Below, piece by piece: positions 40,901-55,300 of a stretch of DNA of 64,000 bases (position 1 is the stretch's first letter; each line of letters opens with the position of its first letter). Source of the stretch: Dermatophagoides farinae (taxonomy: Eukaryota; Arthropoda; Arachnida; Sarcoptiformes; Pyroglyphidae); NCBI RefSeq assembly GCF_024713945.1, contig NC_134679.1, positions 6,205,001 to 6,269,000 of the forward strand, given 5' to 3'. Under the pieces are notes generated by a model. The model had not been told where the DNA came from. It saw only the letters and a program-made list of their open reading frames with translations, and searched no databases. The translations under genes were made by a program, and so were the position numbers.

Positions 40901-43900
40901 TGTATCATTTGTCATCAAATTGTTGTTTTTTTTCTGCGTTGAAAAAAAATAACTAATGACCATGTTATTCATTGCATCCACTCACTCACACACACATCAG
41001 TGACACCTGTTGAATTTTCGAATATTTTCAAGAAAAAAAAAACAATCGTTATCAATGGTAAAAGATGATTTTTTTTTATTTCGTTGACAATGAAAAAAGA
41101 AATGTAATTATGTTAAACATTCTGACCTTTTAAAGATGAAAAGAATCGAGAGATTAGCTTCCATCTCTCTCTCTCTCTATCTCTCGTTGGAGATTCTCCT
41201 GATTAACATTAGGATTTTTTTTTAAATTTTCAAATTTTTTTTTCTTACTTGCTCTTTATAATTACCTTAATAATTTGTGTTTAAGCAATTGAATACACGC
41301 GCACACATGAATATACACAGTACTTGTCACAGGTTATCTCCATATATTCAAAAAAAAAAAAAAAAAAAAAAAAAAAATTCAATTTGTTCTCATCATCATC
41401 ATCATCATCAATCAAAGGATTATTATCATTTCATCCAGTGATGTTTTTTTTTTTCATGCAAAGTATGGATCATCATCATCATTTTTTTTCGATAATTTTT
41501 TTTCCCATTTAATTGGCCAACAATATTCAAGTGATGTGTCATCAGTGTGATTTTCTTATGATAAGTCATGATTATTCAAGTGATGTAGTGTGGTCATCGT
41601 GTTTTGCATATGCATTCATTCATGCATGATTTTCGACTGTGTGTGTTAAATTGCTGTGTTTTTTAAATATTTTTTTTTTCAATTTAAAAACGAAAAAAAA
41701 TCAGATTTGGCCAACATTTCCGTATGTGGCAGCATTTTTTTTTGGACATTCATTCAATTTTTGCTTTCTAAATTGGTTCACTTTGTTTTTGATTTTTTTT
41801 TTGTTGTTTTACAACCACACTGACCACTTGACCAAAAAAAAAAAAAAAAAAAAACAATCACCAGGTATATACCACCTCAACATTTTTCTTCCTGTTTCTC
41901 ATACGTTATTCTCATGTCCTGATAATGACGGTGATGGCCATTCAATTTGATTTTCTTGTTTGTTTATTTGTTTTTTTTTTTTGATTTTCCACTTGTAAAA
42001 TTTTCAAATTAACGTTGTGCACCGAATTTTGATGATGATGAATTATATACGTTGTATAAAATCATTCAATACACCCAATGATCTGAAAATCTGTGCATAT
42101 TTGTTTTGGAATAACATCGAAAACTTTTTTTTTCGTTGATTTTTTTCGTCCAAAAAATAAATATAAAATGATTGAACAGGCAACAGCACGAAAAAAAACT
42201 GGGAGCGACAAAAAAAAAACAGTGGAATAAACATCAAACATCCATTTTGGAACGCGCCCGGCATTATTTTCATATTCAAATTTCCATCGTGGTCGTTGAT
42301 GAATGGAATTGATGGAATTTGGAAAAAAAATGATCAAAATTCATTGTGATTGCATCATCATGATTATTATATGTAGATTAGTTGAATGAATGAATGAATC
42401 GCCTTGAATTTATGTTTTTTGTTGCCGTTTTTTTTTGTTTTTCATTATCTGCAAAAACAAGAAAATTCGTCACAATTTATGATTCACCACTTATGATGGA
42501 CGACTTCTTTGTATAACCATTTAGTCTTTTGTTTTTTTTTTTTTTTTTACTAGTTCCAAAAAACAACAAAAACGATTAAATTGGAATTACAAGTTTTTTT
42601 CAACCATCATCGTCAACACTATCGTTTTTTTATTTGAATTTGAATTTGAATTTGTGTGATGATTATTAACCTAGTAAACAAAAAAAAAAATGTAATCTTC
42701 TACATTTGCTAAACGTGGTATTTGTGTGTGTGAGTGTGTGTGTGTTTCTCTCGTTTCTTTTGACTTATTTATATTTGGGCGAGACACACTCGCTATTCAA
42801 TTTCTTGTCAATGCAGATCATTTTTTTTTCTTCGGGAAGAAAAAAAAAAGAAAAATTCTCGAGAGAGATAAAGAGAAAGAAAAGAGAATTTTTTTTCTTC
42901 ACAATCTAAAATTCATCATCATCATCCATTTTATGAATGAATACGATCCGCAACCACCAATTCTTCAATTCCTTCCACACACACACAAAAATCCATTAAT
43001 TGCCAGAAAAAAAAATTATCAAAAGCTCAGAAAAAAAATATCAAGCTTTTAATTAAAATCCAGAATGAGCCAACGAGCAAGCAAAAAAAATAAAATTCCA
43101 TTTCATTTCATTTGGATTCTCCATTTCCATAATGATCAATGAATGATAATGATTTTCAAGTGAATCCTACCAGAAACAAAACCCAAAAACCCAAACCAAA
43201 AAAAAAAAAAAAAAAAAAAAAAAATGTCATTTCCATTCAACCCACACACACTGAGAGAAAAAAAAAAAAAAAAAAATGAAATATGAATCATATGTATGTG
43301 TGTGTATTCTAAATCTTTAATTCATTAGAAAAGAAAATCAATGATTATGATCATGGATCAAATGGATCATCAAATGTTCATTCATTCATTCCATTTCATT
43401 TTTTTGATATTTGAAGCTCATTGTTGTTCACTGATGATTTATGATTGATTATCATCCTATATATCCTATATATAATTGACAAATTGTGAACGTATGGAAA
43501 TTTTTTTACATTTTTTAAAAATGTGCATCATCATTTAATGATGATGATGATGATGATAATAATCAGATTAAGACGTCGTACTTTTTTTTTCCTTTTTTTT
43601 TATTCAATGATAATGACGATGATGATGATGATAATAATCATTTGATCATTTCTTGCTCTAGATTGTTGAAGATTTATAATTTTCACATTGATATCGAGCA
43701 TTTTGTCTCTTTATATATTTTTTTTTCTTCTGGTTTTTCTTTTTCTTTTGTTTCATTCATTCATTCATCCATCATCGTTCCATAGTGATGATGAATTTTT
43801 TTCTCTTTCAAAAAAAAAAAAAAAAAAAACGAATCATCATCATTATAATCGTTGTGTGAAAATGGTTTTTTTGTTCACTTTTGACGATGATTAATTCATT

Positions 43901-46900
43901 TTTTTGTTGTTGTTGTTGTTGTTGTTGCTTATCTCGTGATATGTGAAACAATTTTTCATTGTTTTTTGTTTCATTCGTTTGTTTAAAAAAAAATTGGAAC
44001 CTTAAAAACATTTACCATGATCTAAGAATATTGTGCGGATAGAATGAAAATCGATCCTTTTCGCTTGTACGAAATTCTTTATATTTAGATTTATTAACTT
44101 GATTCTATGGATGCAAAAACAGAAAAAGAAAAGAAATTCTTCGCCATTATAATTGAATTTACAATGTTGATGACCTTTTTTTTATGTCGTCAAAGCTACA
44201 GAATATTGTCACGATGGTCTTTCGTTGGTTATGGTTCCACATACACACACACACACGCACAGAATAAGAGAATTTTTTTTCCGTTTGCCAAGATCGATAT
44301 ATTCTAATGCTGCATTCTCATCATAATCACACACGATCATAGATTTGAATCATTCAAGTAATTTGATCATCTTATCTCTTAAATTATTTTGCTTATTGGA
44401 TGGAATGGAATGGAATAGAATCTTCTTCTTCATCATATTTCGATCGATCTTTTGCCTAATGCAAATGGTAAATTATTTGCACATACACACACACACTCTA
44501 CTGATGACGATGATGATTACACGTGATTCATCATTCATCATCATCATCATTGCAATTTATTTTTCTTCATGATTCGATTGACATTTTCTATCTATCTATC
44601 TATTAATAATCCTCAGCAACAGAAAAAAAACGGAAACGCTCATTATTCTTATTAAGCCAATTGAAATTCAATATAAGGCTATTGTCGTTGTCAAAAAAAA
44701 TGATCATGATGATGATGATGAAGTGTATCAGGGATTTTTGTTCAGCCTGTCGCACACATAATCACATTGAGGGGGTGGTTAATATATATAAATTATTATC
44801 TGACATTTTAGTCGCTGAAACACTAAACACAACTGTTGTCTTTTTCTTCAATATTTATATATCTGTTTACTGTTCAATTTTTATAATTGATCTTTGACAC
44901 TTTTTTTTTCGCTAGGACAATAGGGTATTCTTAATAAATATTCAAGACACATATCCGGATTCATTCATTCATTCATTCATTTTTTTTTTTTGCTCTCTGT
45001 ATATTTACAAAGTTCACTTTACATTGTTGTGTGTGTGTGTGTGTGTGTGTTTTCTATAATTCATTAATTCAACGTAAAGTTTGTCGCATCATCATCCTAT
45101 TTGGTATTGCCAATGGTTGTTGTCGTCGTCATAGTCGTCTGTTGTTTGATTTATTTGATGGCTGCTGTTAAACGATACGAATATTCCATACTAAACAAAA
45201 AAAAAAAATTTCTTCTTTTATCCTCTTTCCAATGTGAATATTCTCCACTATAAATGGTTTTTCACGCCGTTAATATTCTGCACATATAACATAGACACAC
45301 ACACATACACACATTCGTCGTCATCGCAATCGGTTGTTGAAAAATTTTTTTTTTGTTTTCCATTTTTCTCTCGTTATTTTTTTTTCTGGTTCCCTTAGCA
45401 ATATTGGCAGCCAAATTTTGCAATGAATGAATTGCTTGGATTTTTTTTTTGCTTGAAATGTTGGTTAGAATCAACCAACGAAACGAAATGAAACGAAAAA
45501 AACAATGAATATATATAGAGGAACCATTCAACAACAGAGAAAAAAAAACTCATTCAAACAATGCACTTAACAACACATCTCATCTTATAGTTGGTTATGG
45601 AATATAAATGACACACACACTTGGCCATTTGATTCAAATGGAAAAAAAACTGTTGGAAATGAAACTGTGTATTCACTATGTGAACCAAGTCAAGTAATCA
45701 TCATCATCATCATCATTTCTGAACCATTTCATTCATTCTTTCCATATACTCCACTTTTTAGTTGTCGTCATTTATTGTTCCAGGATCGGTTGTTGTTGTT
45801 GTTGTTGTTTCAAGTTGATTTTTCTTCTTATTTTTATTTTTTTCTTGTCTCTAATCCCAGAGAAAACAACAACAACAACAAGACAATGATTCTTTGTTTT
45901 TTTTTCGCGTGTTCACACCGAAAAAAAACATGAACACACACAGAAATACATTGTTGTTGATGATAACTTTACTTGACTCATCTTTTTCTTTGTTTTGTCT
46001 TTTATTGTGTTTCACAACACACACGGATTTTAACGCGATGCAGCACTTAACACTTGACTTCATTTTATTATTGTTTCATGTTTACAGGAGAAAAATGTCT
46101 TTGTGTATTCTTTATTCTTGGATCTCTGATTCTGATTCTGATTTTGTTCTGTTTTTTTTATTTTGTAAGGAGAATACGGAATTTTTGTCATTCTGGAAAA
46201 AAATTTCCATTGTAAATGTTTCTAATTGGTGAAAAATTTGGATTCTTCTCCATTATTTTTGTGTTCAAATAAAAAACAAAAATTTTTCACTGGACCAAAT
46301 GACCATTAATATAACGATTTTTGTTTTTCTGTATTTGAAATGGAAAAAAAGTATTGAACATTGCAAAATTGAAACTAAGGATTTTTTTTTTAAAAACATT
46401 GAAAAAACTAGACACTTTTCAATTAATATTTGGACAATCACGAATGATCCACATGATGATGATGATGATAAAGTCAAAGTTTTTTTTATTTATTTTGTTT
46501 CATGAACAGCAGGGAAAATGAAGTTGAAAAAATAAATTGAATTTAAAAAAAAAAAAAAATAGAAATTCGATTGGATCATCATTGATGACGATGATCGCTA
46601 TAGACATTCGACCAATCCATAGGCAATTTCTATTTTTGATGATGATGATGATTTTTCATTTCCAACATTTTCTCGATCGATCAATCGATTGTTTCATCAT
46701 TCTGCTATTGTATCGACCTCGAACGTTTGGTTTTTTGTTGTTGTTGTTGTCATGTTTGGTATTGTGTCAATGGCAGAAAAACAACGACAACGAAAAGAAA
46801 AGGAAGAAGGAAAAAAAATTGGTTCTATGAATTGGTGGAAAACAAATTGGTTAATGAAATCATCATCATCATGATCGTAGTCGTCGTCATTGTAAATATC

Positions 46901-47805
46901 AAACAACGTATGTTCATTGAAACAAAAATCGATCAATCGATCGATTGTGAATCGATCAATAATAAATGTTTGGTTACAAAAATGGAATCGCCTTTTTTAG
47001 AAGGAAAAAACGTGACCGACGCCTATTTTTTTTCATCGAAAATACCACCACCACTTCAAGCGCATCTTCATTCAATTTTGCCGAAAATGCAAATTTATAG
47101 AAATCTAGATGACGATGTTGTTGCCATTGAATATGTGAATCGAAAAGAAAATGCCAATGGCCAATTGGATTATTGATCAATGTGATTTTTCTTTATTTAT
47201 CATTGATTGATTGAGTTGTTGTTTGATCTTCGAATAATAACACAACTGATCTTTAATGCAAATTCAACTAATACTGACATTTTGATGTTTTCCAAATGCA
47301 CACACACACACACACCACACACTTTTACGGTTTGTCAGACAGAATTTGATTGATCTCTTTGGTATGCACTTGGTGGAACATCATCATCATCATCATTGAC
47401 ACACACACACAATTGAATGGCTTTTATCCATCGTCCATTCTTCTTCTTCAAAACGCGTGTAGATTCATTCATTAGTTTTCCTTTATTCCTATTGTTTTCT
47501 GCCTTGTGATCATCAATATATATTGATGATCACAAAATGGAAATCAATCCGTATGATTTGTTTTTTCGTTTTTCTGCTGTTTGACATCACATGTCATTTG
47601 GTATGCAAATCTCATGCTTATAAGCATTAAATGGAGATTTGTGATAAACTTGGACTTGAATTTTGTTTTTTTTTTCATTTTGGAATTTTGATTTACAGTC
47701 GTTTTTGTTTTATGTTTTTTTTCCATCAATCAATTCATTCATTCATTCAATCAAACTGATCAATTTATTTCCATGTCATTATGTCTAATTTTCGCATTGA
47801 AATAG

Positions 47806-47845
<40 letters not shown>

Positions 47846-49304
47846 TTAAAACCAATTGAATTTAAATGAAATTTACCAAATTGAACTGAAAAAAAAAATT
47901 AAATTTCCAATTTAAAAATGACGACGAGATGATGATGATGATGATGATGGAAACCTTTTTCTATGGATTCAAATCCGATCATGATTACAGATTTCATTCT
48001 CAGGTCAATCAGTTCTGCATCTTCTTTTGCGATCAATCAGTTGATGATATTATTATTGTCGATGATGATCTGTATTATAGATATTTAGGACATGTTGATG
48101 ACGACCACGCATCAGAAAATTAATGTTTTTCATCATCATCATCATCATCATGATGATAATGATGATAACATGATGACGATTTATTTTTGAAATGATGGTA
48201 AAATGGTGATACTAAATTTGTAAAAAAAATGTCTATGTCTGTGTCTGTGTGTGTAATCCACCTGTCTTTCGATTCAGATATCGATTTTCATTCAGATATC
48301 ATTATCATCATCATCATCTTGTCTTGGGCATTGTTTTTTTTTCATCATCATAATCATCATCGTGTCGTCGTCGTTGTCGTTGTCGTCGTAGTCGTCATTA
48401 TTATTGATCCAAATCGATTTCGTCAGCATTTTTTCTTATGATACAAATATAGAATTGAATCAATTTGAATCAAAGAAAAAAAAATTTTGTTTTTTTTGTT
48501 TTTCACTCTTTTTGAAAACCATATCAATTGCCGTTTATTATTATTATAATAACAATAATCATGTTTAATGGTGACAATTGATCAATCGATTGATTGAATG
48601 AGATTAGCTTGTCAATAGTGTAGTTGTGGGAGTTTTACATTAAATATAGGGCGTGTTTTTTTTCTGTTTCTCAGTGTGTCATTCTGTCATTGTCATTGTT
48701 GTTGTTGTTGTTGTTGTTGTTACAGAATCAATCTCAATCCAAATTGTGTAATGGAAAACAAAAAATTTTTCTTTTGACACTTTCATTTTGATTGACTTAT
48801 TGAACGATTGATTTTGAATGTTTTTGTTTGTGTGATTAGGCGTCATTAGAATGTGACATTTATTTTTATAATATATGGTTGCCATTTTGTTATTAACATT
48901 CCTGTTGCTGTGTGCAAAAATAAATTTTCTGTTGTTCATGATTAATTTGGACAAGTTCCAATTTTTCATCAAAAAGATTTGATGGTAAATTGCCGATGAT
49001 AATGATAATGATGATGATGATGATTGGTTTAGCTTCATTCATATAGCAAACAAACATTTATATGAATTGTTTGCATCAATGATGAAATTTTGATCCATTT
49101 TGATCTACCAGATTGGTCATGAACAAATAAATTGAACAAACACACAATGTTGTCGATGAATGAATGATGAGGTTTATTACCCATTCACTAAAGCACGAAT
49201 ATTATTTTTAAAAAAACCGGGCATTACATTCATTCATAAAATATGGTCAAAATAAAAATAAAAAAAAAGTAAATCAAAACATTTGCTGTGTAATTATAGT
49301 AAAA

Positions 49305-49338
<34 letters not shown>

Positions 49339-52300
49339 TGATTTTCGCTTTTTTTATTTTATTTTTTATTTCACTACAAATGATAATTGATGCAATTTTT
49401 ACTCTTGAAAAAAATTTTTCTTGAATTTGCGCTATGAATAAAAAAAAAAGAAAACTTTTTCTTTTCTTTTATATCATCTACCTGGCTAGGCTAGCCATTA
49501 ATTAAGAATAGAAATCATGATGATGATGGCTATTTTTATATCCATAGGTAAATCTATGGTCAATGTATATATAAATATAGAAAACCCCGCTTTGATGATC
49601 ATGATGATGATGATGATATATGTCGGCCATTCATTCATTCATTCATTCAGTTTTTTTTCTGTGTTATCCATAACTAGAAAAAAAATTCATTCTTTTGATC
49701 ATCGAAAGTCAAAAAAATATAAATTTCTAGTTTGTGCCACTGAAAATACAACAAGAGAACAACAACAACAACAAAACCTCTTCATTACATTTGATGTATG
49801 GGGAATGAATGAATTGAATAGTTCGATTCGATCGATTACCGGCATGTTCATCTTTTTTTTTCGTTGTTGTTGTTGTTGTTCACGGTTTTGAATAGAGGAT
49901 GATGATGATGACGATGATCACATCATCAGCATTATTATCAAGAAAGATAAAAGTTTCAAGCTAACTTTCTTGATTTAGCTGCTTACAAGAGAGAAAGAGA
50001 GAGAGTGAGAGAAATGATTACTATCGATACTATTTATTTGACAATTGACCATGATCCAAACTTGGATATATGGAAAAGTCATAAAAAATTTAAAAAAAAT
50101 AAAAAATTTCGAAATTTTCCACTTTCCACAACAATGATGATGATAATTTTGTCGTCAAAAATAAAACCCCTGACCGGATTTTCAACTGTGTTTGGTCATT
50201 GGCCAGTGTCCATTATTCCCTATATTTATATCTATTTAAATATCAAAAAAAAATCGTCAAAATGAAATTCAAAAAAAAAAAAAAAAAAAATCATCGAGAG
50301 AGAAAGTTATCAGTCATTCGTTGTTTTTTTTTCATTGTCTGGTTGTTCTGTTGGCCTAAAATGAAATGAAAAAATAAACAACAAAAACCGGATAAACACA
50401 CACACACACAGACAAATACATCCATTGTTTTTAAAGCCAAGAAAAAAAAGAAGAAAAAAAAGTGAAAATGAAATGGAAACAAAAAAAAAAAAAAAATAAT
50501 AATCCACTTTGCAAGATTTTGAGAATTTCAAATGTTCCAAAAAAAAAAAAAAAAAAATGAATTTTATTTTTGTTGTTGTTGTTGTTGACCATTTATGCCC
50601 CGGTGTTGATATATATGTTATTAATATCAGCGAATTTGTGAAGAAAAAAAAATACAACCGGAAAATGAGGACAACAACAGATAATATTAATAATATCTTG
50701 TGAATCAGATTAGAAAAATGTGTGGATAACAAGACGACAACAATATTTGGCTTCCGGAATCTGTTGTCTATTTCGTTTTCATTTTCATTTTCATTTTGAG
50801 TAAGATAAATAGATCTCAAAATTTGGCTACCATTTTAACACCGGTTAAAATACGAAACGAAACGAAACGAAACAAAGTCGTAAAGTTCCAAATTATTCAA
50901 CTTGATGATGATGATGACACGATTTGAGATGTGAATCAAGTATTTCTTTTTCCATACTTCGAAACAAAACAAAACAAAAAATTCACATGATTAAAATTGA
51001 TGCTATCATAGACCTGAAAAAAAGATGGACATCATCATAATCATAATCATGATAATCATGATAATAATCATGTCATGTTTGTATGACATAATTTACAACG
51101 AAACGAATTATCATCATCATCATGGTATAGTTGATGATTGGTTGGTTGGAAAACAAAAACACTATTTCTACTGTCAGTGACTTTTTTCTGTGTAAATAGA
51201 ATTTTCGAATTTTGAATCTGAATTTGATTTCTATTTTTTTCATCTGCATACATCACATGTGGTGGTTGATGATGATTTGTTTGACTGTTTAAATCCTGAA
51301 ATGAATGAATGAATGATTTTTGTCTGTCCAATTGTTCCACAATTTATCATCATTCACAATCTACCAACTTTTTATAATCATCATTGCAAAAAAAAGGAAA
51401 AAAATCTCGATAAATCAAGATAATAATTTCACAACGGGCAGACAAAAAAAAATGGTCTGTTCATTTAATATTTAAATTTTTCATTTTTCAATTTCACTTT
51501 TTTTCCGTTTTTTTTTCATCATCATAGCGGAGGCGAAACTTTTTCAATCAATTTTTTTTATCTGAAAAAAACTTCTTTCTCTTTGTTTGCGTGTGTGTGT
51601 GTGAAAAGAAATCTATTTTTTTTTCATTGTCATTTTTTTTCATCGTCGTCGTCGTTGTTCATTGATGATGATGATGCTCAATTATCGATGTCACATGATG
51701 TGTTTATGTTTCTCATAGTGTGTTATGGATCGATTACATCGATCATTTTCCACCATTTGCCTTTGCCAAAAGCCACCATCAACACACAAATGGTGGCCAT
51801 GATACGAATAAACATCCTACGAAATTCGTTCATCATTATTGATCACAACAACAACAACAACAACCGTAATGATTGAACAGCAATCATTTCCTATCTGGTC
51901 AGTTGATGATTGTTATGTTATCATCATCATCATCATCATCATCATCAACGTCTCTTTGAAGTCAAGTCGATTTAAATCAAATCACACACACACACACACA
52001 CACAATTTTCATCTTTTTTGGAACACTTACATTTGAATATATATATCAGACAGAAGAAAAAGAAAAATTGTCACAAAACATTGTCCGACATTTTTTTTTT
52101 TTTTTTGAATACAATGCGGTCAAAACTAAATGGACTATTTGCCAGCAAAAAAAAAAAAAAAAAAAAAAAATATTCACATTCATTGTTTTTATGACGATGA
52201 TGATGATGATGGCCAAATAAAAATGCTGTAGCGATACATTTTATCAAGATTCAAATTTCATTCAAATTGTATTGTTGTCTATCCATCATTGAAAAACATC

Positions 52301-55300
52301 CATATCATCGAATTGTGTTGCTGTTGTTGTTGTTGTTGTTGCTGTGACAACAATAAGTGACTGATTGATGGAAATGAAAATGAAAATGATGATGGTTCCC
52401 ACTGGTTTTTTTTTCTATTCACCATTGACTTTTCTCAATGATTGTTGTTGATGATAGTATCATTGTTTTGTTTTTTTTCCACTTCATTTTCATTTGAACG
52501 AAAAAAAACCGGATGTTACCATTTTATACCCGAATGATTTATTATTTTGATTTCTCCATCATCATCATCTTCGCTTTGTTGTTGCTGTTGTTGACATAAA
52601 TATTTTGTCATCAAGTTTGTTCCACCATCTTCATTTGATTCATCATTTTGGACATTGTCCAAAAAAAAAAAAAAAAAATTTTCGGTTCCGGGTTCGAGAT
52701 GTATTTGTATGTGGTTGGTTGATTGTGTTGATTGAAAAGAGAAGAAAAAAACCAAATTTATCGCTCTATTTGTAATTTGGATGCACAGACACACACACAC
52801 ATTTCCCGAAAAGTTTTTTTTTTTGAAATTCGAACAATTCAAATTAACAAAAACTTTTTTTCGTTTTTTTTTAATCATCACTGATTTAGGTATTCAATTT
52901 ATTGGCCATATTTATACCGGGATTATGGACACCATTTCATGATCTAATATTGGTGGCACTTTCATTATTTGAAGCATTATTATTACCATTGATTATATTT
53001 ATTTCGAATGAAACATTTCGTGATGCTTTCACACGATCATGTTGCCATTGCCATAGTTCATCATCACATCATCATCATCATCATCATAATCGCCATCGTC
53101 CTCATCATAATCATCATCATCATTCAATTCATGATAAAATATCATCAATTTGTTCAAGTAATAAATCATCATTGACATTTACCGTTACATCGAATGCAAC
53201 CGCAACAACAACAAATGATATTAGTACTGTTGAACGGAATGCAATACAATCACAGATGCAACCACCAGCATTATATCCGGTGTCATCATCTAATACATCG
53301 TCGAAAACATCATCATCTACATCATCATCATCAGCTGCATCCACATCATCAGCTGATAAAAAACAACAAACAACACGAATCAATTCATTTTTAACATCAT
53401 ATCATTCTGATTTAGATTTAGTGAAAAAATATTCTAAAAACGGTATGGTCCATTTATTTTTATTGATTGATTGATGATTCATTTTTTCTTTTCTTTGCTT
53501 TTCCAGATCAATCTACAAATAAATTAAATGCTTGTAATGGTGGTGGTGGTGGTAAAATAACATTTCAAAAATATTCCCATAACAATGGCGATATGAATCG
53601 TCATAAACTGAATCATGCAACATCAATGCTCGACCTTTCTTTAAGTTCACGAAATGCAAATCATCATAACAACTATTATTCACATCATCATCATCTGAAC
53701 AATCGACAACAACAACAACAACAACAACAACGAAATTCCCATTACCAACAACAACAATCTCAAAATTATTATCATCATCATCACGCATCACGGTCTCGTT
53801 ATTCGTTAGCATTAACATCTCAACAACAACAACAACAATCGAATAACTATGATCCATTGTTATTGTTAACGCCCAAACTATCATCATTTAATCAACGTCG
53901 ACAACAACAACAGCAACAACGTCCACCATCAGTTGCTTCATGTCATTATTTATTTTCTTCTAATCAATCAGCCAATCAATCGCAACAACAGCAACAACAA
54001 CAATCGAAATATGGCCGATATTATGGACAATTTATGTTTGGAGCATCATCATCATCAATTTTAATGCCAAAATCAGAATCAACATTAAGTGTACCATTGA
54101 ATGTATCATCATCTGGATCATTTAATAATAATCGTTTCGATTCATCATCAACACCATATAAGAAAGAATTCATTGCCGTTGGTGATGGCAATGGTAATAG
54201 TAATAATAATAATAAACTATTCAATCATGGAAAATGTAGTCCAATTTCAATCAATATAAATCAATTTGATTCATCTACCGCTGCCGCTATTGCTATTAAT
54301 AATATGCCCATAAGCAATAATAATGATGTTGATGATGATGATGATGAAATAACTACCGATATCGGTTATAATAATAATAATGAAAATGATGATGATGATT
54401 GTCATAATGAAAAAATCAATGAACAATCAAAATCAGTACGTAAATCGACAACAAAATTAATTGATAACATAATACAAGGAATAACTGGACGTTCACGTTG
54501 TTCTTCCATACGGAAAAGTGATTCAGATGCATCAACATTTTATAATCGTGTCCACAATAATAATATGAAACGGTCACAAATTGCAAGGAATCAATTGTCG
54601 AATATTTTATATAATAATTTTTATAATAAAAAATTATCACCATCTGCATTTGGTAGTGAAATCATTTTGTTATCAGAAAATGAACACGGAAAACATTGTG
54701 TAAAATCATCATCCAACAAACAAAAACAACAACAACAGCAACAATCTGGCCAATTTCCACGTCCACATGTTTATCTGCCAAGTGTTTCATCGTCATCATC
54801 ATTATTACTACAAGAATCGAATACATCGAGATCAAATTCTTGTCAACAAATAGCAATATTAAATGGTGAAAATACTGATCATTATCATAATCATTTATTG
54901 TTGAAGAAACAAAATCTATCATCATCATTGATGTTGGATGAATCATCGCCATTGATTGGTAATGATGAACAACTACAACAACAACAACAGCAGCAGCATC
55001 AGCAGCCATACAATGGTGAAAATCACATCATTAGGAATGGTGGTATGCCATTTTCCATTATTTTATTCTATTTTTCAAGTTTGAATTTAAAAAATTTTTT
55101 TTTCTTCCGTTTAAATTACATTTAGATTTCAACAACAAAAACAATTTGATTATGGATGACGAGCCTATTTATGCTTCATTACCCAATGATGAACAAGACG
55201 AAGAAGAAGAACATGAAAAACATGATGATGATGATGATGATGACGATGAAATCAAAGCTTCTGGATCGTTTAGTGCCCGATCTACATTACCCGATGATTG

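Larger units (their letters stand above)
34988..52889 (+). other. 17.9-kb first intron of the receptor gene
   Basis: It begins GTAAGT and ends with TGATTTAG before the continuation of TM6. It is filled with simple repeats, among them (CA)n near 35571-35590, an A23 run at 36202-36224, (GT)n near 37906-37929, A28 at 41350-41377, A27 at 43198-43224, (GA)n at 47810-47841, (GT)n at 49306-49337, (CA)n near 51987-52003, A-rich 52148-52170 and (GTT)n near 52323-52340. It also has perfect inverted repeats at 38749-38775, 40570-40600 and 47504-47535. The other introns of this gene are 64 and 83 bases, so this one is exceptional. I see no well-supported nested gene. Confidence 0.65.

Noticed and set aside
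41350-41377. Long A run as a possible retrotransposon or processed-pseudogene tail
   Set aside because: No coding remnant or target-site duplication was recognised upstream; A runs of 20 or more are frequent in this window.
50310-50819. 169-codon minus-strand open frame
   Set aside because: Mostly Phe runs from poly(A) on the opposite strand and Cys-Val repeats from (CA)n; composition explains it.
52680-52700. GGGTTCGAGAT, a box-B-like word of a tRNA gene
   Set aside because: No matching box A or cloverleaf stems upstream, and the surrounding sequence is A-rich and unstructured.
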